Positions 50,037 through 64,000 of a stretch of 64,000 bases of DNA are shown here, piece after piece; position 1 is the stretch's first letter, and every line of letters begins with the position of its first letter. The DNA comes from Myrica gale. Taxonomy: Eukaryota; Streptophyta; Magnoliopsida; Fagales; Myricaceae. The translations under genes and the position numbers were made by a program. The DNA is taken from NCBI GenBank assembly GCA_963930655.1, contig OZ005599.1, forward strand, positions 19,359,224-19,423,223, given 5' to 3'. The notes below the pieces were generated by a model that was given only the letters and a program-made list of their open reading frames with translations, made no database searches and was not told where the DNA came from.

Positions 50037-51874
50037 CCATTGTGGTTTGCAATATAGTAAGCTAGAGATGTCATTGAACGATATTCCCCTTGTCTAAAAT
50101 ATACACTTTCAATTAACTAACTGTCTAGAACATTTTCAGATGCTTCCTTGGTAATGTTACCAACTCCTCTTCAGAGATCCTTCTTTCACTCAGTCTTTTG
50201 GTCAGATGCTACCCTGAAGTACAGTCATTCTCTTGCTAAGATTCTAGTTTTTCTGTCTTAAATGGTCTTGTCCAAGCTGATGATATACATCATTCTGGAG
50301 AAAGATGGGAAGTTTTTGACAAGCTTCCTTTGATTTATGTTTTGGCTCTTTCCTTTGATTTATGGTCATTCACTTCCTTTTTTTACCTTATGTTTGTTTT
50401 TTCTACTTCCTTTCATGATAGGACACTAAATTAGTCCACTTTGTGACACTGTAATAAGAAGATCAGGTACTACCTCGTTGCTCTTTGATCAGTTCCAACT
50501 CGCAGCCAAAAAACGATTCGCATTACTGTTTGAAAGAACTCTTCCTTCAAAGATGTACATGCACACGAAACCTTCCCGCGCCCGCGCCCCAAAGAAAATA
50601 ACTCTGTTCTCATTATTTTAGCTCGTGTTTCAGCAAGATAGAACAATCATATGATGAAGAAGAAGCTGTGAGATAAAGAACCCACTAGGCCACTACAGGA
50701 AACTTGCCTGCAAGTTGCTGGACAGGTTATGTCATGAAATTATCAACCAGTGCTACTTTTAATCGGTGATAGACAGAAGAAGTTGGCAAGAACTTGTCAA
50801 TTCTTTGTAGACTGTTAAGAATTCAAATGCTTCCTGAATGTTTTGCTCAAGTTCTACAAGAGCATTCTGGGTGGGTTTTTTTTTTCTTTCTTTCTTTCAA
50901 TTTCAACTATATCTTTAGCATTTTCAAGGAAATGAGAGCCTCGATTGTTGTTTGTTTATTCTTTCTCAATATTTCGTGTTTTGCTGCTTATAGTAGAACA
51001 CAACAATATTATGAACACCATCCACAATGTAATTTATCAAAGATGACAAATATTTATCAAAATCAGGAAAACAATGTGAGACCTTGATCAATCCCATGTA
51101 TTTTACATATGCACAATAAGAAACTTCATACAAAAAACAACTTAGTATTTTCATCAGATCCTTTGCGCATATGTTGTATTGACTTCATCTTGAATGGGGG
51201 TCTGCTCGTCTGTCTGTATCAAATGTGAAAAAGAATCGGAAAGACATTGTATCATTATTATATTAACATATAACTCGAAGTTTGGAGAAACTTCTTGCAT
51301 TCTTGAATTATGGGGTCAATGTCACCTCGAGAGTTCAAACTACAATGTTTGTCGTGTTAAGTTCTCGAACTATTAAAAAATATGAATGTGCGCCATAGAA
51401 TAAGATTTGACCGTTAAAATTGAATAATGTGTGGCCTATTTATCATATACATCAATCACAGGACCTACTAAATCAACTAGTAGTATTAGATTAACTCCAT
51501 AATTTGAGAGCGCACGGTGATTTTCTCTCTCAAAGTTTTATTAGAATTTTTCCGATAAATGGATTGATTTATAATTTACTTGTAATATTTTTCAACTTAA
51601 ATTAAATCAAACCTAAGGCAAGTTATCTAACTCTCTAATCAAGGCTACTAACCCATATTTAAGATCTCTTGATCCTTCAAGGAACCAATTGTTTGAACAT
51701 GTATAATTCATCGAGGAAAGGGGATTGCGGGGTTTTCTTTTCTAAAGTGGAAGAAAGAAGAAGACTGACTAGAGAACCTCAATTAAAGTGTCCATTATAG
51801 CTGCTAGAATGTGCACTTGCAGTGCATATGTATTCTTTCCAAACTAATTCAAATAATTGTTTGTAAAAAAAAAG

Positions 51875-52425
51875 TTAAAATTGTATTTTATCACCCTAAA
51901 CTACAATCTCATCTAGAATTTGCCCTTAAATTATCTAACTATTGAGTAGGGCTGAACAAAATCGGACCGAAGACCGGACCAGATTTGCGGTCCGGTCCGG
52001 TCATGTTTTTTTTTTCAAATGTGGTCCGGACCAGACCAGACCACATTTATTAAGATAAATAAAAAAATGTTTTTTAATACAAATTACAAAAGTTTAATTT
52101 TAATCTAAACTAAAACTCTTCATTTTTATATGTCTTTCCCCTTCGAAATTAACATATATTTTTAAAAAAATTGAAACCGGTCCGGACCGCATTTGGTTGG
52201 ACCGGATCAGACTAGATTTCCGATTCGAAAACCAGACCGAAAATCCGGTTTGCAGCCCTACTATTGAGATTGCGCCACGTGAAATTATTTTAAATGATTA
52301 GATGTTCAATTAGTGTAGATTGCAAAAAAATTGATAATTTGAAGGGTCGAATTGTCAAAGTAGTAGTTTTGGAGGTAAATTGTACATGAAATTGTAATTT
52401 AATGGTAAAGTGTAGTTTCACCGAA
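51875..52425. mobile_element. Older MITE hosting a nested hAT
   Basis: The left arm (TTTATCACCCTAAACTACAATCTC) and the reversed right arm (TTTACCATTAAATTACAATTTC) are related over 40 or more bases. Both arms go on into similar ATTTACC/TTTGCCC and AAATTATC segments. A younger hAT copy splits it at 51947-52260. The outer limits are approximate. Confidence 0.5.
51939..52268. mobile_element. Non-autonomous hAT, perfect 8-bp TSD
   Basis: The 314-bp element (51947-52260) has ends TAGGGCTGAACAAAATCGG and, reversed, TAGGGCTGCAAACCGG. The 8-mer CTATTGAG is perfectly repeated at 51939-51946 and 52261-52268. Repeats of GGTCCGG lie near both ends, a usual sub-terminal motif pattern for hAT elements. There is no transposase. 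Confidence 0.92.
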
Positions 52426-52606
52426 GAAAAAAAAGAAGTAAAGGCCGGGTTCAGGAAAGAAGAGAACAAAAAGGGCAACTGAAATCTCTAAGCCCAGTGT
52501 ATAATACTAATTCGGGCCTTCGGCCTTAGTGGGCTAGCTTCCACGTAACATTCTGGTATATCGCAAAACGAAAATGGGGCGTATGGAACTTAAGACAACC
52601 CAACGA

Positions 52607-52634
52607 AAACCCTAGAGAGCCACCTCTATAAATA
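52607..52634 (+). promoter_or_regulatory. Telo-box and TATA box of RPL23
   Basis: AAACCCTAG (52607-52615) and TATAAATA (52627-52634) lie 50-77 bp upstream of the uL14 start codon. This pairing is usual for plant ribosomal protein genes. Confidence 0.7.
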
Positions 52635-52683
52635 GCGGCCTAAACCCAAATTTTCATTCCGAGTCTCCTTTCAGCCGGCCAAA

Positions 52684-55323
<2,640 letters not shown>

Positions 55324-55940
55324 GAGTGTTTTAAGTCGTCACTTTTTGTTACCCCTCTTTTTGAGCTGCTGCTCTTCATATTTTGATAGAAGTAGTAGGT
55401 CTTTCCTAAATTGATTGGATTTTGTTATTATGGATTTTGAATATTATATAAAACCTTGAGCAGTTGAGTTTTGGATTATAGATCTTACTAGATTTTTGTT
55501 GCATTTTTATGTGATGACAGATGATCATTAATTGCGGTATCACGGCGCCCTCGTCGTTGATACCATGGCTCAAGTAAGTAAAATTCTTGTTCTTCCTCGA
55601 ACCCCCGTGATCGGTAACCGGCATTTGCGTTTGAGGCCGCAACAAAGTTATCAAGGTGTCAATTCCGGTATCAGTGAAACCTCGAACTAGAGGCAAACAA
55701 TAGGGATCCTTTCGACACTGCAAAATGGCTATTCAAAGTATTAACCAAACACACTCACGCTACACGTGCTAATTAACAATCAAGAGCTATTATTCGGCAA
55801 GCGCCAGTTGATAGTTACAAGGTTTTAGATGGAGGTAGTGCACTTATTTTCAGAGACAAAAAGTTCATAGCTTAGATTGTTACCCTCAAATAAACAGGCA
55901 TGTTCTGGCATATTCAGCTTCCATGGCCGTAACGTGGCTT
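55324..55940. other. Convergent 3' flanks of RPL23 and caleosin
   Basis: Both neighbouring genes end here from opposite sides (55323 and 55941). No other gene was recognised. Confidence 0.6.
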
Positions 55941-57507
55941 TTAACCCATCTTTGCCTCGCCGCCGAGATTCATCCTGGCACAGTACTCGAACAAACTGCC
56001 ATCGAAACAGCGCCTCACAGCTTCTTTAGACAGCATACCCTCCTCGTCCCTTGCGAGGGCGTACAGAACCCCCCACTCCAGCTTTGCTGCAATCCTGCAA
56101 TATTCCACACACCAAAACCTCGTAGGGTGAGCTGTGCCCTAAAACAGCAAGAGTTTGAATTGGAGAAAAACGTTTAGACAGTTTGAAGGTGGCGATAACC
56201 ATCCAAAGAAGTCGAATGCATCTCGATTCCCCTCTGTCATGGTCCAGAGCTCTCCGAACGTGAACTTGTCAGGCACAGTACGAGCGTACTTGCTAAACAT
56301 GTTTTCGAGATTCACTGGCATATACCTGCAATGTTGTGGGACAAGAACACCATGCAATGAGATTGAAACTTGAACGATTATAGCTAGTAGCTAGGAGAGA
56401 TCAAAGTGACAGGTTGATGCTATGGTTTACCTTCCTTCTGTGTCGTAAGTTCCTGAGTCACTCCCATGCTTGGCTTTGTGGATGTTGTAAATGTATACTG
56501 GAAGGAATGGAGAAGGGAACCAACCCTGCAAAATTAACATCCCAACATTTCAGCTCCATATGTCATAAGCCTCCCTTCATTTAACATATAACTTCGTGGG
56601 AATTACAGTATAACTCGAAGCAAGAGTCTCTCTGAACTATCAAACTTAGAAGAAGACATCCAAATTCGTTTTTCAGTCCTTGAGAGATATCGAGGCATAG
56701 GCATTATTTGTCGCCTTGTACACCAACAGAGCCTCTACTTAGAACGCAGAAATAAAGAATGAACTCTCTCATGGGTAAACTAAATTCCAAACAGCAAGAA
56801 GATAAGACTTACGGGGAGGGTAGGATAACTGAGCGCTCCATTGATAAGAATGGCCATAATAAGAGAGGCAATTATATTGAAACCAAGTGCACGTAGTCCT
56901 TTGGAGACAAAAAGGTAGGAAAAAGCAAAAACACACAAAAATGTGAAAAGTCATGAGTTAAATGTCAACAATAGTTGGAAAATACTAAGCTAATTATGAA
57001 GCAACATGGTATATGAAATTTAATTACCGGTATACGTCTCCCAAGGGTAGATGATTCCATTGTCGTCAGTGTCGAAAAATGCTGCATGCTGCTGAAGAAC
57101 ACTCATGTTATAGTGTTTATGCCCAGGTGTGCCAGTTGGGTGGTCTGTATCAGGGGCAGCCAGTGCTCTGGCCAGATCTGTTTTCCATTAAATCAATCAT
57201 GTACCATTTGAAGTGGAAAAGTTAAAAACTCATTTTGTCATTAAAACATGCATGGGGAATACCAAAAAATTAAAGATTAAACGGAACATAATATCAACCA
57301 TTGATTAAACTCTCCAGCTAGAACCACTCTTTTACAAGCAAAACAATGGAAAAAGTTTCTCCGGAGACGAGCAAAGACAGAAAGTCGCAAGAGCTTACAT
57401 GGCTTCGGAAGTGTGACTTCCAAGTCATCCCGGACCTTCCTCTCATAAGTCACTGGTGCATAACCAGCCTCAGTTGCCAATGCTTCTCTCTCCATCAAGG
57501 CAGCCAT
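55941..57507 (-). CDS. Caleosin / plant peroxygenase
   Basis: Six exons (minus): 57507-57399, 57177-57028, 56898-56813, 56525-56431, 56325-56200 and 56094-55941. They give 239 aa, the usual size. An N-terminal region ([20 protein letters not shown]) leads to an EF-hand at residues 72-83 ([12 protein letters not shown]), just after the conserved QQHAAFF histidine at 67. A membrane segment follows at about 93-110. Next is the proline knot ([18 protein letters not shown], 112-129) with histidines nearby (IHKAKHG) that fit haem binding. The C-terminal half has [18 protein letters not shown] and the ending [13 protein letters not shown]. Caleosins bind calcium and haem, sit on lipid droplets or ER and oxidise fatty acids as peroxygenases. 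Relatives such as RD20 respond to drought and ABA. An ABRE-like site lies upstream. Confidence 0.95.
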
Positions 57508-57974
57508 CTTTCTCTATCTCCTTTGATCTACTTCTCTTGCAAAGGTTTCCTCTTTTCTTGCTTGTGACTTGCTCTACGCCTGATCTAATGTATGGCAGCT
57601 TTAAATATAAACAAATCTTGGTGGTGTATTTGGTTGAGAGAGAGAGGGAGAGGGAGAGGGAGAGGCGGACACAACTGCACCCATAAAGGTCCCGCCTATT
57701 TGCGTGGCAACTCGAGCAAAGCGCCACGTAAGTCTATGATAGAGACAACTGTGGCAAGCCTTGCGGACATGCAAAAGTATATGTAACCGACGTCTTAACA
57801 TTGGGCTTTTCGGGTTTTTTTTCATATCAACATGGGCCACAATCAGCCCATTAAGATATAGCCGACTATACCAGAAAGTCAGAAACCTAGCTAATATTAG
57901 AGCCTATGGCAGGCCCACCACATCAACAAACACCCAAACACACATTTTCGCATAAGCTAGAAATCAGAAAAGTA
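57508..57974. promoter_or_regulatory. Shared 467-bp divergent promoter region
   Basis: The caleosin (minus) and eIF(iso)4E (plus) start codons are 467 bp apart, head to head. On the caleosin side there is a TATA-like TTTATATTTA at 57600-57609. A GA-rich microsatellite is at about 57636-57665. The ABRE core ACGTGGC (minus) lies at about 57723-57729. A site II motif TGGGCC is near 57831-57836. No TATA box is evident for eIF(iso)4E. Confidence 0.6.
57722..57730 (-). promoter_or_regulatory. ABRE-like site for caleosin
   Basis: On the minus strand TACGTGGCG contains the abscisic-acid response core ACGTGGC, about 215 bp upstream of the caleosin start. This fits known ABA induction of RD20-type caleosins, but function here is inferred. 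Confidence 0.5.
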
Positions 57975-60529
57975 ATGGCGAGCGAGGACACGACGGCGGT
58001 GCAGATTGAGACTACGGAGGTTGCGTCGGAGGAGGCGGTGACAAAGCAGCCGCACAAGTTGGAGAGGAAGTGGACGTTCTGGTTCGACAACCAGTCCAAG
58101 CCCAAGCAAGGTGCGGCCTGGGGCACCTCTCTCCGCAAGCTTTACACCTTCGACACCGTCGAAGAATTCTGGTGGTAAGCACAGTAACCCTACCCCTGCC
58201 TACTCTCTGTTTCCATCGTTTGGCTTAGTTTTGTTTTTTCTTTTCAATTCTTTAAAATAAAAGTTTGCTTCATTTGAGCTTATATTTCGTTCCCCCTTTA
58301 TTTTTTATTTTTATTTTTTTTCCTGTTTGGTTTTTCAGAAAATTGGGAGGGGGAAGGGAAGAAAAGATAACATAGTCTAAATCTTGTAATTTTGGGTAAT
58401 ATGGTGTACATGGAATTGACAACATTTTGCCTCAGCTGAACCAAATAGTTAAAATAGGCTTAATTTACTGGTGGCTTTGTTTCTTAGATCCAAGACGATG
58501 CTAACATTCTAATTTTTCCTTTTTCTTATAAATTTCATTTGTGTTGATTCTGGCTTCAATTGTTTTCTGTTTTATGGTTGAACCAGCTCAGTAGTAAATC
58601 CGTTTTCTTGTTATTTAGTTTCTTGATTCTATTTTCGAGAGGAAGGAACTCCGCTTTTTTTCCCGCCTGCTATATTCCAATATCACTCTCTATTGTTTTT
58701 CAAAGTTCTTTGTTTTAATTCTGTTAATGTTTGCTGGAGCAAAATATTGGAGACCTTCTTTTAATACAAGTTGAAGCTTCTTATAAAAAAAAATTTACAA
58801 GTTGAAGCTTGATCTCTTTTTGCAGTTTGTATGATCAGATATTCAAGCCCAGCAAGTTGGTTGCAAATGCGGATTTCCACTTATTCAAAGCTGGGATTGA
58901 ACCTAAATGGGAAGATCCTGAGTGTGCTAATGGAGGAAAATGGTCCACCACCAGTAGCAGAAAGGCTAGCCTTGATACCATGTGGCTAGAAACTGTAAGA
59001 ATCTCATTATTCCTCGCATTTTCTTCCTGAAAGTATGATTTGGAATTCACGGGTAGTCAGGATCATGTTTGTATAGAATACGCGCATTTTTGTAATTCAT
59101 GGATTTTTGATTTGATAGTTGATGGCCTTGATTGGAGAGCAAATTGATGAGGCTGATGAGATTTGTGGTGTGGTCGCAAGTGTGCGCCAGAGGCAGGACA
59201 AACTTGCGTTATGGACCAAAACTGCAGCAAATGAATCTGTCCAGGTCTAATTTCTTATTAAATTGGAATCCAAGTGTCAAACTCTATTGTTGGCTTCTGT
59301 CACGTATGTGAAGTCACTCATCTTTAGTTAAATAGATGAACCATGGAGGCAAATTGTTTGAATCTTATGGAACACTTGTTTGTGTGGGTGGTGAGTGTGC
59401 CAGTTTTCAAAGGAACACTTGGCACATGTCAAGAAGCTTTGACATATTCTTGAACACTTGAGCATCTATCAAGCATTTACATATCCTATAGCTGACACCT
59501 ATGAAGCTTTTACATATTCATGCCTATCTGTGCATGGGTGTGAGATTTTATTTTGCTGTCTGGTGCAAATATGCCATGCCTTCATGTGTGAAAGCACTAT
59601 TTGCTGCCTTCCAATGGTTATGGATGAAGTGAAAATCAATGTCTACAGTCTACAGTGGTTTCTATTTATCCTGCTGTCTGCATATATTTAGAGCTTATTC
59701 TGTTTTAGACTTGAAGTGTCCTCTTTATTTTGTTTGGTTGCTGAGGCAAATATAGTTGCTCGAACATTTATCTAAGGTTTTGTTTGGCTACTGAGGCAAA
59801 TATGGTTGCTTGAACATTTATCTAAGGTTGTGTTTCACACTCCCTGTAAGTATTGCATTTAACCGGAGATGTTATGTGATCATTTAAGAAGGATTATTAT
59901 AGTCTCATTCTTATAGAACGGTTTCAGCCTTAAAATCTCCAGGGACTCAAAATGACATGATTTGTTTTGTTGGGAGTAGAGGGAAGCTTACTTTTGGATA
60001 GTACGAATGAACATATCCAGCACATTGGTTGCCTTTCCAGGCAATACTAGATGGACAAAAATTGAGAGCTTCTGTACCTTCTAACGAGTGTCATAGGAAT
60101 TATGATTAGGCATTTCTCTCTCTATTTGTCGTCGTCGTTTTAGTTTTTGTTGCCACTAAATATGGAAATTTTTATAGTCACGTGAGTCCATCACACAGTC
60201 TGCTTTTTGCTCAAGAAACTTTATAAAGTTCCAGAGTGAATTATCTTCTTCCCGTAGGTTCAAGGTAGCTTTTTCCCTAAATTGCTGTATTCTTGAACCA
60301 CAAATGGTGTTTACTTTATGCAGATGACCATTGGGAGGAAGTGGAAGGAGATCATTGATACCACTGATAAAATGATTTACAGCTTCCATGTAAGCTCAAT
60401 GTTGTAATGACGTTATATTTTTAGGATGTATGCGTATTAATTTTCATTTTCAGGTATCTCTGACTGCTTTGGCTGTTGCAGGATGATTCAAGAAGGGAAA
60501 GATCAGCGAAAATTCGATACACTCTCTGA
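57975..60529 (+). CDS. eIF(iso)4E: Translation initiation factor eIF(iso)4E
   Basis: Five exons: 57975-58174, 58826-58994, 59119-59244, 60324-60389 and 60482-60529, giving 202 aa, the normal length. An acidic N-terminus of about 26 residues leads to [14 protein letters not shown]. The cap-pocket tryptophans follow in [12 protein letters not shown] and LWTKTAANE. The family stretch [14 protein letters not shown] and the ending [11 protein letters not shown] are present. The protein binds the mRNA 5' cap and eIFiso4G in the plant-specific eIFiso4F complex. Natural variants of this gene give recessive resistance to potyviruses in several crops, through changes near the cap pocket. The reading frame here is whole with no odd residue seen. 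Confidence 0.96.
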
Positions 60530-61567
60530 TCATGCAATTATTTTGCTGTCGGTTTTCTTCTGAGTTGCGGAATTTTGATGGAAGCCAATTAAATTACTGG
60601 GAGGTTATTTATGTCATGACGTACAAAAGACATGTAGTTGATATATATTTTTTAAAGTGAGCTTTGTTTAAAGGATGCGATTCAATAGGGCTTTGTCATA
60701 TTTTACTTTTTCGGAATTTCTATTTTTGTTACTGACTGTATTGTGAATTTGTGATTCGTGATTCTATAGCCTCTACTTTGCAAAAGAATGGTGATAGAAA
60801 TTGCATTTTGATGTTCTTCTTCCTCCAATGATTAAAGGAAAAACTCTTCAAGAGAAGCTGATAACCTATTATAGATTTTGATCCGCATTTTTAATACATG
60901 ACTGTCGTTGCTGCCTATGATATGGTGAAAAGTCACTCCATGTGATCCTTGGGGTAGACACCAATTCTTATAGTTAAGAAAAATGGAGAGACTGTACTGG
61001 TTGATGGATCACTCTGTCAAGGTGTTCTTAATCCCTTTGGTCTTGTGAATTCTTGCCCATGAAGCGGTTTGAATTATCAACAGGCCACCACCAGATAATT
61101 TAAAATATCCCTTGCTATGCCTGTCAAGTGGCAGAAGCCTCAGTGGGGCTGGCTGGCTGGCGGCCTGGCACAAACTAAATACCGATGGATCTGCAGTGCA
61201 CAGCACGGTAATCTCAGGGTTGGTTTAGTACGGGATGAATGAGGTAGGTGGCGAAAGGCTTTCCAAGATTGGTTGGTATAACTTGCCAAAGAAAAAAAGA
61301 ATTGGTTGGTATGCCTGTGTATTATATTTTTTTTTAAAGCAAGAGGAATAGGACAGCAAGCTTAACAACCGTCTTTGAACGTGATTTGAGGAGCACTCTC
61401 ATTGCAGAATGTCCGATTTGAATTATAACTACTGCTCACTGGGCGAGTTCGTCATCACAACTCCAGTACGACCACCAGTCAATTCCAATCCTATTCAGGC
61501 TTATGCCAAGTGTATTTGCCGGATGATTTTTTCACTTCAAAAGATGGAGCTGATTTTGGCCCGCCGG
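60530..61567. other. 3' flank of eIF(iso)4E and gap
   Basis: Probable 3' UTR followed by AT-rich sequence. No further gene was found. Confidence 0.55.
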
Positions 61568-63262
61568 CTAGGTATATTATATCTTTTTTTTTAAAAAAAA
61601 CCTCACTTTTTATTAAGAACAAAGGGAAGCCAAAACAAATAGGAGCCACAATAAAGGATGGTCCGTCCCTTTGTATAACCAAAGTAAAGACCCTTTATAT
61701 AACCAAAGTAAAGACGAAAAATGCTAAGAAAAAACGGGGAATCCTCCACTTTCTATCCTGGAGGCAGCCCGACGAGCAAGAAGGTGCGCAGCAGAATTTG
61801 CGACAAGATTAACCGACCAATCTGGTATAGATGACATCAAGCACCAAATATCCCAAATGAAATTGCTGATGCACTAGTCAGCACACTGAGGGAAGCTTTG
61901 AATGGATTTTGCTATAATGAAAGAGTCACATTCTAATATAACATGCTGCCAGCCACGTTTATAAACATCTTCAGCCTCAAGCTTTACAACAAGCGCTCCC
62001 CCTTCCACAACAGAGCCTACATAGACCTTCTCAGCTATGGCACCAATAACCACTCCCTGACTGTCACGAAAAACTACTGCAGTTGCTGCAAAGTCATCCC
62101 GTATAGCAACATCTGAATTTATCTTAATGTAGTGGGGATGTGGCGGTCTCCAAATGGCAGTAACACCTTGCGGTTTAGTGCACCGAGCCTCAAAATGACC
62201 AAAAGATAATTTGTTAATACGGTTAGCTAAAGCAACCACATTTACCTAATTTTCCTCATGAATAACCTTATTGCGACACCACCAGACCAAATCAATCATA
62301 TTTGCCGCATAAAGCTAAAACCGATGAATGACTACAACAGAAAGACCAAGCCTCTGATCTGGCCGGAACATGCACTCCAACCAGTTAGCCATAGAGAGGT
62401 GGACAAGTCTAAGAGAGTCCATTGGCCATGGTGCTAAACGCCAAATGCGTTGGGCAACGTCACATTCTAACCATAGATGCCCCATTGTCTCGGTATGAGA
62501 GTAACACAAGCAACAGATTGTAGGCAGCCCCTCCCTAAGTCCAATCTTTCAAATGTACATGCAATTTAAGATTTCATAAAGATTTCCAAAAGGGTGGACC
62601 GAGTGCAGATATAGAAGCTACAAATTCTGCAATTAAGTGTCGATATATGGATTTAATAGTGAAGCACCCTGAATGCTCTAATGACCAGCACAAAGAATCA
62701 TCTCGAGGGACAATAGGGAGAGAGAGCAATTTAATAGCAGTAATAGTATCTGCTGTAAAAAACTGTTGAATCTTCTGAAGATCCCACCTTTGTTGATCCA
62801 ATAGAAAAAGATCAGATACTCTCAAGTCAGAATACTCATTCCGAATGTGATCTGAAAGAGGTTGAGGAGAGAAAAGGGGTAGATTCTGAATCCAAGGGTC
62901 ACGCCAGACATTGATGGTTCTACCATTTCCAATCAAGTAGCTCTTTCACGAATGAGAGGTATTGTTTTCACAACTCCACACCAGACCCAAGATGGGGTAG
63001 GTCCTTTCTCTGGATGCCAAGAAAATCGGCCCCGTTGGTACTTACTCTTGAGGAGCTGAACCCACAAACTATTGCTTTAGTCAGAAACCTCCATGCTAGT
63101 TTTGACACTAGGACAGTATTTAAATCATGAAAATTGCGAAAGCCCAATCCACCAGCCCCTTTGGGAATGCAAATGGAGCGCCAAGAATGCAGGAACAAGT
63201 TGTGAGATTTATCAGGATTAAATCCCCACCAAAACATCCGAAAATACTAGCTATATTATATC
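61568..63262 (-). mobile_element. 5'-truncated L1-like LINE with TSD
   Basis: The copy spans 63246 down to 61584 (1.66 kb, minus). It has only the C-terminal part of ORF2. From 5' to 3' this is the end of reverse transcriptase (CIPKGAGGLGFRNFHDLN, then LVSKLAWRFL), the GNGRTINVWRDPWI motif, a zinc-finger region (MGHLWLECDVAQRIW) and an RNase H-like part (IKINSDVAIRDDF, VILECDSF). It breaks into several frames, so it is dead. The A-rich 3' end reads as T at 61584-61593. The duplication CTAGGTATATTATATC (61568-61583) against CTAGCTATATTATATC (63247-63262) agrees at 15 of 16 bases. Confidence 0.92.
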
Positions 63263-63604
63263 CTGCGTAGTAGTGGAAGAGGTTTTGCAACCCAAGTAGT
63301 ATCTGATGTTTTATTTTTTAATTCTCTTTTTGGCGTTACAAAACGAGATATAGTATCAGCTAATCTAATCTACTAAATACTAGAGGTCGTCTGATCTTGG
63401 AAGTTAACCCTCACATAGTGCTGCCTTAATGGGAGGGGTTTCTTATTCCGACAACTGAAGAGATATTGCAGCTAACTGAAAGAGTGAGAACTGCATATGA
63501 TAAGGTGGTAAAGTGGTAAAGTGGTTTACATGCCAAACCTAAGGAACTATGAACATTAAAAAACATTTCTCATGTCTCAACAATATGTCTCTCTTTTTTT
63601 GCCA
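63263..63604. other. Short gap before the next gene
   Basis: Contains GGTGGTAAAGTGGTAAAGTGG, a small internal repeat. It is probably the 3' UTR of the minus-strand gene to the right. Nothing else was seen. Confidence 0.5.
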
Positions 63605-64000
63605 TCATGCAAGGAATCCTAGTCGCTCTCCATTCTTCTTGGCCAGTCGAATCAGACCTTGTCTTTGCTTTGCATCTGCTCCAATGGACTTGCAGAATTC
63701 AGTAATCACCTGAAGATTATATCACCAAAATCAGGAACAACCAACAACTACATAATTATCTACCTGCCTTACAAGAAGGCTAGAAAAAATTGGGGAAGAA
63801 AAGGGATTTTTCTAGCTAACAAAAAAAAGTAACTCGAAAACTGGTAAATGCTTCGAACATCAAGGTAGAAAACTTTTTAAATTAGGTGGGTATTTATTGT
63901 CAGCATTTTGGAAATAAATTAACAAATTTGCTATCAGAACCTCTGAAGTGTGTGGAAGAGTGGTGGTACCTGTGAGTGCAGAGCAATTGCCTTTCCTCTA
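63605..64000 (-). CDS. C-terminal exons of an unidentified gene
   Basis: Two exons fit together in phase 0 on the minus strand: 64000-63970 (cut by the window edge) and 63709-63605. They read RGKAIALHSQ and then VITEFCKSIGADAKQ, RQGLIRLAKKNGERLGFLA and stop. The intron has clear GT/AG ends. The end is basic and helical in look and seems well-formed, so this is a real gene. I do not recognise the family, and the rest lies outside the window. Confidence 0.75.

Larger units (their letters stand above)
46580..51870. other. Gap with repeated local duplications
   Basis: Contains the 3' UTR of the DUF3527 gene at the left and then no gene I can support. A 62-codon frame at 48765-48953 looks mildly protein-like but has no recognised domain. 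Three direct duplications are listed separately. Confidence 0.45.

Overview
This is about 64 kb of nuclear DNA from a flowering plant, almost certainly a dicot. It is AT-rich. The genes have GT-AG introns, several promoters carry telo-box, site II or TATA motifs, and the gaps are full of SINEs, LINEs, MITEs and hAT relatives. The species cannot be named from the sequence. No bacterial operon, CRISPR array or virus-like element was recognised.

Layout, left to right. 0-5 kb: gene-free, with a SINE in a perfect 16-bp target-site duplication, a GC-rich 1-kb poly(A)-tailed retroposon, a 29-nt piece of U2 snRNA, a MITE and a second SINE. 5.2-6.4 kb (-): plasmodesmata-located DUF26 protein (PDLP). 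7-9 kb: Tourist-like MITE and a non-autonomous hAT. 9.8-13.2 kb (+): TLDc-domain protein in eight exons. 14.5-26.3 kb (-): PRP19/MAC3 U-box spliceosome protein, 18 exons, 524 aa, with introns holding at least four transposon copies, one nested in another. 26.6-33.3 kb: gene-poor. 33.6-37.5 kb (+): CCT-domain transcription regulator in five exons, the first of only 14 codons. 37.5-42.7 kb: gene-poor. 44.1-46.6 kb (+): DUF3527 protein. 46.6-52.6 kb: gap with several local duplications and a hAT nested in an older MITE. 52.7-55.3 kb (+): cytosolic ribosomal protein uL14 (RPL23). 55.9-57.5 kb (-): caleosin/peroxygenase. 58.0-60.5 kb (+): translation initiation factor eIF(iso)4E, head to head with the caleosin across 467 bp. 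61.6-63.2 kb (-): 5'-truncated L1-like LINE with its target-site duplication. 63.6-64 kb (-): last two coding exons of an unidentified gene.

The host genes are independent plant genes with no shared pathway evident: mRNA splicing (PRP19), translation (uL14, eIF(iso)4E), lipid-droplet or stress biology (caleosin), cell-to-cell channels (PDLP), putative oxidation resistance (TLDc) and transcription (CCT). The splice models were built by hand from reading-frame continuity and GT/AG signals, and every reported intron keeps phase.

The most unusual structure is in the GC-rich retroposon. It holds four hairpins spaced 36-37 nt apart, whose stem sequences change in a paired way while the loop is nearly constant. 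Other points of note are the U2 5'-end fragment starting exactly at a short direct repeat, a Mutator-type MITE inserted in the poly(A) tail of a SINE inside PRP19, and an 86-bp tandem duplication of CCAAT-containing sequence upstream of the TLDc gene. I found no evidence of a new multi-gene system.
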